Below are positions 56,008-64,000 of a stretch of 64,000 bases of DNA, one piece after another (position 1 is the first letter of the stretch; every line of letters starts with the position of its first letter). The DNA comes from Cerioporus squamosus (Eukaryota; Basidiomycota; Agaricomycetes; Polyporales; Polyporaceae), in assembly GCA_022592435.1 (NCBI GenBank), contig JABYQS010000009.1:310001-374000 (forward strand), in the 5' to 3' direction. The notes below the pieces were generated by a model. It made no database searches. It worked only from the letters and a program-made list of their open reading frames with translations, and was not told the DNA's origin. Position numbers and translations under genes: made by a program.

Positions 56008-57947
56008 TGACGAAATTTATACTTCGTCTATATGTTTCCACTCGAGTTTTCCAGTCTGTTCTATATTACAGGGCCACCCACATACAAGATCCAGGTATTC
56101 GAAAGCACACGTAGCTTGATAATTGAAGCGAGTTCTACGAGCGAAGGCGGGCAAAGAGACAAAGAGCGCCGGCCGTCCAAAGCAGCCACCCAGGTTGACC
56201 GTGCCGCATCCTTTCCGGGGTTAGTAAAGGCATAGAAATGGATTGCTGAAAGTAAGAGTTTTGCGATATCTAAAACCTTGCGCGTAACTCCCTTACACTT
56301 GCCACAATAGGTCTATAAGCCTTCCAAATTTGCCTAAACGAGACTTCCTTGGAGGCTTACCGTCTCGTAAACGTAAAGTATCCCACCTGGCCGAATCAAG
56401 CAACGTTTCATTTTGCCAGGATTTCAGCAGGGCGGAAAAGATGCGTCCGTTGCAGTGCCGCCGCCTGACATGGACGCGTCGTCCACGTGACCGCGTCGGG
56501 TCGCGACAAGCCTGAGCTTTGTGGACTCAGTTTCTTACTTCGAACGTACAGTTCCAGGACGCTGTATCGGTGTTTCTGTCAGCGTTGAATGTAGTAACAA
56601 GCCCTTGGCCTGGTGCCATTTCGGTCGATGACCTGAGCAGAATCGTAGCTGACGCCATCGCCAAGCGCCGGCTCAGCACTTGCTCTTCTTCCACCACCAC
56701 GACTCGACCTTTCGTACTGTCAGTTGCATTGGCGTCCTCATCAGCATGCGTGCAAGTGGCAAGAGGGATCTTAAATAGGCCATGATCACCACACCGAGTC
56801 GTGTGTAGGCGATGCCTTCTGGTGAGTTTAGTTCTATTGGCAAGTCGTCGACTGTCGCTCACACTGGTGTTATGGATTTCTCACTATCGCCATGGCGCCC
56901 AGCAAGCCTCTCTATGGACGCGCTGAATTCCTTCATCATACCCATCCAACGCCTTCGGACGCCATCATCATCCCTCGCCCTCTCCAGCGCGAGCGGTCTG
57001 ATATGCTCACAGGCTCAGTGGATGCGCGTCCGCGTCTCGCTCATTACCCAGTTGCCTTGGTGGGATCTGGTCCAGACAACCGCGCGCATTAATATTCACG
57101 CTCTCGTAATCGACTTCGACGAAGGCGCCGGGCTCCTCACAGGCCGTGCTCATATCGAACCTACCCCTGGAGCGGGAAGCTCATACCGATGCGTAGAGCG
57201 CAGCTTATCGCGGGCAACATGTCCTTCGCCCCAGTGAGTCGAGCAGTCTGATTCCCTCTTCCTCCCAGTCACGGAGCGCACACGGCGGAGTGCTGTCATG
57301 CACGTCGCCAAAGCTGTCTGTGGAGGCGACGTGCCAAGCTCTCTCGGTGGACGATGTGCAGAGACCACGCCTCCTTCACGGTGTGAGTGAGCGTAGGTCG
57401 TCTCGCTGGAGCTCGCATGGTGGGTGCTCAGCAGACCATCACCCCAGTATTCGGCGCATATATGCGGGCTCGGGTTTCATCCGGCGGGTGGTCTGCGTCC
57501 CACAGAACATCCCTGTCGGTGACACTTTGCGTGTGATGAGCAACACATTGGCCACGACGTACAGCTGCTCGGTCCAGGCTGCCCCTTCCAATGCGGCATG
57601 GCGGCTGCGGTCGTGGTGCTATTTTTGGAACCTTCAAGCGTATCGGTGAATCCTGGGGGCCGGGGCAATGACGCAGAAGCTCAGGAACGCTTCGTGTACT
57701 CCTCTGCGCACCTGCGTTGCGCCCAAGCTCCACTCCGCCTGTACCTGAGGATACCAGCAGTGCAGCGACCGACAGGAGGACCACACTATGGAGGAAGTTC
57801 GAGTCATATGCGCGTTCCAAATTCTGTACTGACAATCCGGTGTGCAAAATACAATAGGTTACTACTCGCTCCACGCAACTGAGTCCTGCTGCGCTTTGTA
57901 CGTCGTGCGGCAGCATCCAACGTGCCTTCCGCGAGGCCTCTTCGCGC
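56008..57947. other. Long gene-poor region
   Basis: About 1.9 kb with no gene that I can support. The minus-strand frame at 57428-58081 begins as read-through of introns of the cysteine-rich gene next to it. The remaining frames show no domain. Confidence 0.45.
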
Positions 57948-58501
57948 TCAGCAGCACATCTCGCACGGGCAACCTGGAGTGGTACGACATTAGTCTCCCA
58001 ATTTACTTCCGGCCACGGGAGACGACGTACAGATGATGTCCGCGGCGCATTCGCAGCAATCCTGCGAAGGCGAGAGAGCATAAGAATGGTGAGCAGTGAG
58101 CTCGACTCTTCGTCACTTACTTTGCAGCACTCTATGCAAGAATGTCAGCGAATGCATAGCTGAGCAGTAGGAGGCCACTCACCGAAGCAAAGGAAGCACT
58201 CAATCATGCCGAGGAAACAGTCCTAGTGTCGCAAACGCTTATGAGACCTTCGGACGTAGTGTGGCGGTAGACGTTCCTTACCTTCGCGGCACCACCACCG
58301 CGGAGACGTTCAGCAAAGCCACGCTTGTTGCGGCACTCCTGGTGAGTCTGGTTGCTCTCACGCGTGGGCGGGCTCATCACGTCTAGCGATTATGATATGA
58401 GTCGCCGTCGGCCTAGACATACACGGCCCATATGGCAACGCACTCATCTGGACAGCCTGAGGCTGGGAGGAGGTGGTCATGGCGGGCTTCGGGGCGTCCA
58501 T
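57948..58501 (-). CDS. Small cysteine-rich protein with CC-terminal membrane motif
   Basis: Exons join across canonical introns to about 88 residues: MDAPKPAMTTSSQPQAVQM, then MSPPTRESNQTHQECRNKRG, FAERLRGGGAAK, DCFLGMIECFLCFECC, KDCCECAADIIC and a final CPCEMCC before stop 57948-57950. The sharp exon boundaries (58501-58444, 58382-58282, then three short exons) and the return to frame at every join support the model. The RLRGGGAAKDCF then cysteine-rich amphipathic end is a pattern I associate with small conserved fungal proteins of unknown role. The cysteines could be palmitoylated and anchor it to membrane, which is inference. There is no signal peptide. Confidence 0.72.
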
Positions 58502-58603
58502 TGTGTAGGTAAGGCTTTGGGGTAAGAAAGAGGAAAGGAGTAGTGGTGCGGGTAGGAGAGGGGGTGCAAGGACGAACGTTTGGAGGCATGGGTAGGTATG
58601 GAG

Positions 58604-58613
58604 TTTATATATA
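58604..58613 (-). promoter_or_regulatory. TATA element of the cysteine-rich gene
   Basis: TATATATAAA read on the minus strand, about 100 nt upstream of ATG 58501, in the usual position. Confidence 0.55.
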
Positions 58614-58764
58614 CTCTTCCTATGCGCGGTTCAGGGATCCCGGACCAGATTGACGCGTGAGGTCATGACGCGGACGAGGCGCGGTAGGGCGCGGTGTTCT
58701 ATTCATAGCCGCCTATACTTGGACGTTAAAATGGCTATATAATTTATTTACGTCTTACTGACAT

Positions 58765-58853
58765 GGCAATATGGCCGAGCGGTCTAAGGCGCCAGAATCA
58801 GGAGTTGTCCTATCTGGTCCTCACGGGCGTGGGTTCGAATCCCACTGTTGTCA
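58765..58853 (+). tRNA. tRNA-Leu (anticodon CAG) with a 9-nt intron
   Basis: The 5' strand GGCAATA pairs with TGTTGTC at the 3' end (two G-U pairs), the discriminator is A. The D arm is GCC/GGC; the anticodon stem CCAGA/TCTGG encloses 16 nt, which is a 7-nt loop with CAG at 58799-58801 plus an intron at 58803-58811 just after position 37. A long variable arm (class II) and a GTGGG/CCCAC T arm with TTCGAAT follow. It reads CUG leucine codons. Confidence 0.88.
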
Positions 58854-58859
58854 TATATG

Positions 58860-58863
58860 TTTT
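58860..58863 (+). terminator. Pol III T-run terminator of the tRNA
   Basis: TTTT starts 7 nt after the mature 3' end, the normal RNA polymerase III stop signal. Confidence 0.6.
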
Positions 58864-59140
58864 CCTCTGTGATTTTTTCTTCATCTCGTCCTTCCGTCAC
58901 TGCCCTTGTGAATGTTTGACTCTCATCGTTCTTGATTCATCCGTACATTTAATGCAATGTTGTCCTTTCATACATCTAGGCGATACGGGGTAGAAATTTC
59001 CAAGGTCGTGCGCATGACGACTCAAGTTGCAGAGATCAAAGAGTGTATTATCCAAGTCCACGAAGTTGTAATCCTAAAGTCCATGCAAACTGTCTCGTTT
59101 ACAGTCTCGTCACTACACCACATATGCTAGGCTCATCAGA

Positions 59141-59700
59141 TCATACGATGGTGATGCTGAACTTGCCAGAGGCATTGCCAGAGTCACCAATCACTGAGGA
59201 GCAGCGATGAGTGAGCATGGTGGACTCCGCAGCATACAACCGGCAGAGATACGTACGAACGACGATGTAATCGTTGCGGGGGACGACCTCCGGTACCGTC
59301 ACGTTGACGGCGCCGTTCTTGATCTGGAAGCCCGAAGCAAGGGGGTTCTCTGCAACGTCACAGCGCACAGTGCATGAGCGATGCGAGAACTTCGTTTGTA
59401 GATGGAGGAGTACTCACGGATGTCGAGGTGCTCATCAGAGCTGCCGTCCTCAACGTGGCCGAGGAGGAGAACACCGGTCTGGTACAACGCTTCGGGAGGG
59501 ATGTCGGACGCATCCCAGGTGACGGTTTGCTCGGAGGCAACGGGCCAGGAGTCACCCTCGACAGGAGCAGTGATATGCGGGCGGTACACGACGTCAATCT
59601 TTGCCCCAGAGGGATCGAAGACCGCCGGCGCAGCGAAGACTGCGGTGGCAGCGGCAGCGACGACGGAGAAGGCGGCGATGAGCTTAGTGGAGGCGAACAT
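59141..59700 (-). CDS. Secreted Kre9/Knh1-like protein 2
   Basis: ATG 59700 opens a signal peptide (MFASTKLIAAFSVVAAAATA, cleavage after VFA). The domain reads ITAPVEGDSWPVASEQTVTW, DASDIPPEA, TGVLLLGHVEDGS, DEHLDI, NPLASGFQIKNGAVNVTVPE, DYIVV, VIGDSGNASGKFSI, the same Ig-like family as the gene at 38820, with matching intron positions. It has a slightly longer N-terminus before the domain. There is no stalk or GPI signal; it is probably secreted. A TATATAA lies about 180 nt upstream of the start (59876-59882). Confidence 0.76.
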
Positions 59701-59875
59701 GGCGGCGGGTGCGTTGAGGTTTGAGGGGCGGGTATTGGGGTATTGGTTTCGTAAGAAAGGAGTGAAGGTGCCGGAGCAACGAACGACGGGGCCGCGAGAC
59801 GAGAGGGGAGGGGCGTGAACGGAGAGGGAGACAGAAAGCAAGGATGCTATGGGCGCAATGTCGTAGCCGAGTATG

Positions 59876-59882
59876 TTATATA
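59876..59882 (-). promoter_or_regulatory. TATA element of Kre9/Knh1-like protein 2
   Basis: TATATAA on the minus strand, about 180 nt upstream of ATG 59700. Confidence 0.45.
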
Positions 59883-60674
59883 CCTCTCGGCTAGAGGAGG
59901 ACTGTCCTTTCGGCTAGGGCTTCTAGCGCTGTTTTGTGACCACACCCATCTCTGGGGACTCTACGCGGCCGCTCGTTTAACGCGTATACAGGACCGCCGT
60001 CCGCTTTTCGGGTGAAAGCTCATGCAATATGCGGCGTACCTGTACCCAGGTCATCAGTGTCTCAGCTGGGCACACGAGAAGGTACTACTAAGGATTGCAT
60101 TCCTTACCAAGTCTCTCTTGCTCCTGAAGCTTCACATCCATGACAACCGGTCTGAAGTGGGGATGAATATCACCCGACGAGTGGAGTAACATTCCGATCC
60201 AAGTTGGGCAACTCGTGGTGGCGGTGCTCCTGCATAAGTTTGCGATCTTCTGACGTTCGCGCTCGCTCGCGTTGTTTCCGACGTCGCTACGAATTACAAT
60301 TTCAGCAACGACAACCAGATCTGCCTCATGAAACCCGAGATCCGACCGCTCGTCGCAAATTCAGTGGAGACACGCGTATAACAAACGCCGCTCAGAATCC
60401 GGGAACAACTGCGAAAGACAATTCATTCAGTGTAGTGATCCCAAGTGTCATGGTACATGGTGCATGCGGAAGGACTATAGGCATATCGAGAGGTATGTAG
60501 GTAACGAACTAGGATGAGCGGTATATGATACAGTTGCAGCAGATCAGGCGTTCCAAACACTTGCGAGACAGGCCCATACGACAGCAGAAGGATATAAGAC
60601 ATGATGTGTCACTGCATACAGTGCTCATGGGAGAACGGCGGCGTTCCAGCGAAACCGGAGTATCACTGTGCGCG
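59883..60674. other. Intergenic between Knh1-like 2 and Rif1
   Basis: About 790 nt with no gene seen. It holds the upstream part of the Knh1-like promoter and the Rif1 3' flank. Confidence 0.5.
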
Positions 60675-63600
60675 TCACATATCACTTCCGAGCGCAGACG
60701 GTGACGAGGAGGTGCTCCTGGACCGTGGACGAAGACCACTGAGCATGGACATCGGCCTGGAGAAACGTTCGCTGCTCAGCCTTGCGATCTTGCGTGAAAT
60801 GCGCTCGATCGTGGGGCTGGTCGACTCCGTCGAGTCATCGCTGCTAGGAGGGTCTGAGCTGAACACAGTATGCTGGACACGGCGAAGGGCGGGAGAGACG
60901 AGGCGGTGGGGGGTCACTTGTCCGACGGCCACACCATCGTCAGAAGGAGGGAGGTCTTGGACGTGTTTCAAGTTCGGCGATGCCACCATGATGGAGTCGT
61001 CTGGACGAGGGTAAAAGGAACTCGGTAAGTAGGAACCCAAGCGTAGCAGAGGCGATACTCACCACTGCCGAAAAGCTGACCATCACGGATGGAGCGGAGC
61101 GGCGAAGATAACTCTGCAGCCTCTTCGCGCAACTCATCTGCACGGCTCACCCTGCGTCTCTTCGGAGTACCCAGCTTCTGGAAGTCGGTCTGCTGCCCAA
61201 GGTGTTTGGTGGCCGACCGCGTGCGCCGGAGGGTCTGTTGAGGAGCTGCGGAAGACGTAGACGCATGGTTCTCCTCGACAGAGGGAGACATGTTGAGCCG
61301 GCGTCGGGCTCGAATGATCGTCTCCAACGCAGGCACCTCAACCGCATCCAAGAAGACGCCCTTGCGTTTGCGCGAGATTGGCGTCGGACTCGCCTGAAGG
61401 GTCGTGTCAAATGAAGCATCGTCTTCAGCGGACGGCACGCGATCGTCTTGCACCGGCTTCGTCACATCGTCCGCCGCAGGCTCATCAGGCAACTCCTTCG
61501 TGGCCTCCACGTTCGAGCTGTCGTGCATGACTGCATGGACGTGGACACTGTTGACTGCCAAACGCGCGAGCGGTGATGCATCCAGGCGGCTGATCTTGGG
61601 AGCCTTCTCGTCGAGCGCGGCTAACTCCTCTGCGTCCTCGTTGCGAGGACGCTTGCCCAGGATGGACTCCAGAAGCAAAGGGGAGCGCGCTGCCAAGCGT
61701 TCGGTCACAGTCGGGAGGTGAGGGAGAGGTGACTGATTCTCCTTGTTCTTGGCAGCGTGCGACTTGGCGGGCGAGCGCTTGAGCGTGGTCGGTGCGCGAA
61801 TGGGGGACAAGTCCATAGCCGACGGCGAAGCAGATGGAGCGACCTTGACAGTGGACTCGTGTGAGCGTGATGGGGTGCAGTGGGGGTATGGACGGCGGTG
61901 CGGGCTGGTTTTGGGAGTTGAAGGCGCCATGGGAAGTGTAGCAGCGAAGGCTGTCATCGGAGCGGGACTGATTGGCATCGGTATAGGCCCAGACATCGCA
62001 GCGAGCGTGCCAGGCGAAGGGACAACCACAGAACCTTCATCTTCACTCTCAATGGCCTCCTCATCCTCGAAAGTGGCAAGCGCATTTCCGGTCCTCGGGA
62101 GCTGTTCCAGAACAGGACTATCAACTTCGCCGTCCTGGACTGCCGTCATGTTCTCGACAAACGCCTCGTCCTCTTGCTCCTCGAGCCGCGCCCGAGCGAC
62201 AGCGTCCAAGCACTGGGCGATCTGTTCAGGGTATCCACACGGCGGTACGGGCACCCCTCCATACGTGGCCTGCCAGAACTCGTTGAATGCGTCGACAGCG
62301 CCAGCGTGCTTGTCGGTCCGTCCGCAGAAGGGTGCGACGAGCAGCGGCGCGAGGGTCTCGAGAATCTGCGTATCAGCAGGCAGCGACTGCATGCTGATCA
62401 AGACCGTCTGGTATAAGGGCAAGATCTGCGGAGGGCCATGAGCATCATTGGATGGCATGTAATGATGCGTTGGAGACTCACGTCACAGGAATACTCGTCC
62501 GCGGTGCACACGTGGAACTCGTCAGCAACCCAGGTTCGCATGCCTTCCACAATCAGCTCCAACATAGAGAAGCACAGTTCTGGCGGGCAACCGTCTATGA
62601 CCCGGGTTAGCGTGCGGATGAGCCACATGCACATGACCTTATGCCTCGGCGCAGGGGGGTACGCCGCGTTGAGCGTGTCGTTCGCGAATTCCAACACCTC
62701 GCTCGGCACCTGACGCGCCTCCCCGATCTCCACATTGGACAACAGAAGATCGGCGACACGCACTGCAGCCGTTGACGAGGGGCTATGGTTCGTCGCGATG
62801 ACGCCGGCAATCTGGTCGATGAGTGTCGTTGAATCGATCCCGTGGTCCAGCGCGGTGTCGATAGCCTGCCGGAGGAGCTTGTCCCACATGTCGATTGCGT
62901 CGCTGTCCATATCCCAGTCGCTGCCCCCAATGAACGGCGCGGACAGCAGAACAACGGCAGTCTCCCAGCTGGGTGAGTCGCCTGTGTCGTTGCAGTCCCA
63001 ACGCTCGACGAAGACCTCCCAGACTGCAGATCGGACTTCCGGCCCCCATTCCGACTCGCGGCGACCCTTGCGAAGTGTATTCTCCCAGAATGCCTGCAGG
63101 ATGGAAGTGTCACACGCGAATGTGACCTCCGCGCATAGAGACGCCCACTGCTCGCGAACCTGATCCGCGCAGTGCAAGTCACCGACGAGCCTCTCCTCGC
63201 GGACATTGAGGTAACGCAGGACCGACTCGGCGAGTTCCGAGAAGAGTTCCGAAGGAATCACCGCCCGTGTCAGCGTGAAGAGATCGCGGACAAGGAAGAG
63301 CTTGACAGCGAAGTTCCGTCGCGAGTAAGGGAGAGGCTCGTCCATGCCCTTGCCTTTGGGACCGGTTGGCTTGATAGGGGACGTGGGGACCTCGTCAAAC
63401 TCCTCCGTGCGCATGGCGAAGTTCAAAGTCTGATCTTCCAAGATGCCAAGGAGGACATCTCGTGCGGCAACTGCAAGCTTGGCCAGGCCCTCATCATCCT
63501 CGTTGTCTACCGGAACATGCGTCAGCAAACACTCTGGAAATCGATCGGACGACATACCCAACATCGTTCGGACGTTGCATTGAAGGAGGTGGAACCAGAT

Positions 63601-64000
63601 TTCCCTGATCTCAGACTGCAACATGTCAGCATAAACCGAATGCTAGTCACTGTGGAAGACTCACCGGCACTGCTTCACTACCCCATACCAATCGCAATAC
63701 CGACAGACCATCCTTCCAAACCCCCAGGAAAGCCTCCCACATCCCATCTGCTGAGACCTCCTCCAGCGACAGCGTTCTGATATCAGGTATCTGGGGACAC
63801 TCCTCGATGACCGCCTTCACTGTTGATGACAGTGTCCTCCATTCCGCGGTCAGCAGCCCAGGGTTCGCCGAGAAGAAGTCCTGTGGGAGGAGCCTGCGAG
63901 GGTCCCACTCCTTCTCTTCGGCCATGTGAGAGGATGATACAGCGCTGAGCAAGTGCCGCGTGAGGTCCATCGCGTCCTTGCACGTCTGTCCACCCTTACG
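60675..64000 (-). CDS. RIF1: Rif1-like telomere/replication-timing protein (5' end outside window)
   Basis: The gene runs off the right edge, so the N-terminal residues are missing. Visible exons carry the helical-repeat Rif1_N region: WRTLSSTVKAVIEECPQIP, EIWFHLLQCNVRTMLGMSSD, LFTLTRAVIPSELFSELAE, EQWASLCAEVTFACDTSILQ, MLELIVEGMRTWVADEF. A long disordered C-terminal part follows (about 490 residues, Ser/Pro/Lys rich, with SILGKRPR, RRRVSRADE) and the last exon (SIMVASPNLKHV) ends SALGSDM, stop at 60675. Rif1 recruits PP1 to chromatin to restrain origin firing and caps telomeres in yeasts. I did not find a clean RVxF/SILK PP1-docking pair in the visible part. The Rif1 call rests on the N-terminal repeat sequence. 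Confidence 0.75.

Noticed and set aside
57428..58081. A 217-residue minus-strand frame
   Set aside because: Its N-terminal part is read-through of the last exons and introns of the cysteine-rich gene at 57948-58501; the rest shows no domain.
1..64000. CRISPR arrays, bacterial operons, integrated virus
   Set aside because: No spaced direct repeats, no ribosome-binding-site organisation and no viral genes; the DNA is clearly intron-rich fungal.

Overview
This window is nuclear DNA from a filamentous basidiomycete, most likely an Agaricomycete and plausibly a wood-decaying Polyporales species. The main reasons are dense genes broken by many 45-60 nt GT-AG introns, fungal-class GSTFuA-like glutathione transferases, DUF6533 seven-helix proteins, a Kre9/Knh1-like pair, F-box/leucine-rich paralogues, and C-14 sterol reductase. 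There are no bacterial operons, CRISPR arrays or intact transposons. Almost every gene is spliced, so single open frames cover only parts of proteins; the models here were joined by eye.

Layout. 1.5-10.5 kb: two DUF6533 membrane-protein paralogues in opposite orientation flank DDB1. Both carry the same 2-nt micro-exon. 12-13.2 kb: a histone-fold DNA polymerase epsilon/CHRAC-type subunit and a small secreted protein candidate. 13.4-33.7 kb: a detoxification/sterol neighbourhood. It holds five GST copies (one broken), two C-14 sterol reductases plus a decayed fragment of a third, a Vnx1-like vacuolar cation/H+ exchanger, an unknown coiled-coil protein, and a GST+GNAT unit duplicated in tandem with its promoter, one of whose GNAT copies is dead. 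34-37 kb: a kinesin-7-like motor. 37.1-38.6 kb: a spliced, apparently non-coding gene whose introns carry box C/D snoRNA candidates; two copies have 14 nt of perfect complementarity to 18S rRNA around yeast A100 (snR51/U57 type). 38.8-39.4 and 59.1-59.7 kb: two Kre9/Knh1-like secreted proteins. 42.4-56 kb: five F-box/leucine-rich paralogues around an MFS transporter. Two are intact, one is clearly degenerate and two carry one or two frame breaks. 57.9-58.9 kb: a small palmitoyl-type cysteine-rich protein and an intron-containing tRNA-Leu(CAG). 60.7-64 kb: most of a Rif1 gene, cut by the window edge.

Caution: single-base frame breaks recur (exchanger, GST copy 3, GST copy 5, F-box copies), several beside homopolymers. 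Some may be sequencing errors rather than biology. Housekeeping genes (DDB1, histone-fold subunit, kinesin, Rif1) alternate with recently duplicated accessory families, and most duplicates show decay in at least one copy.
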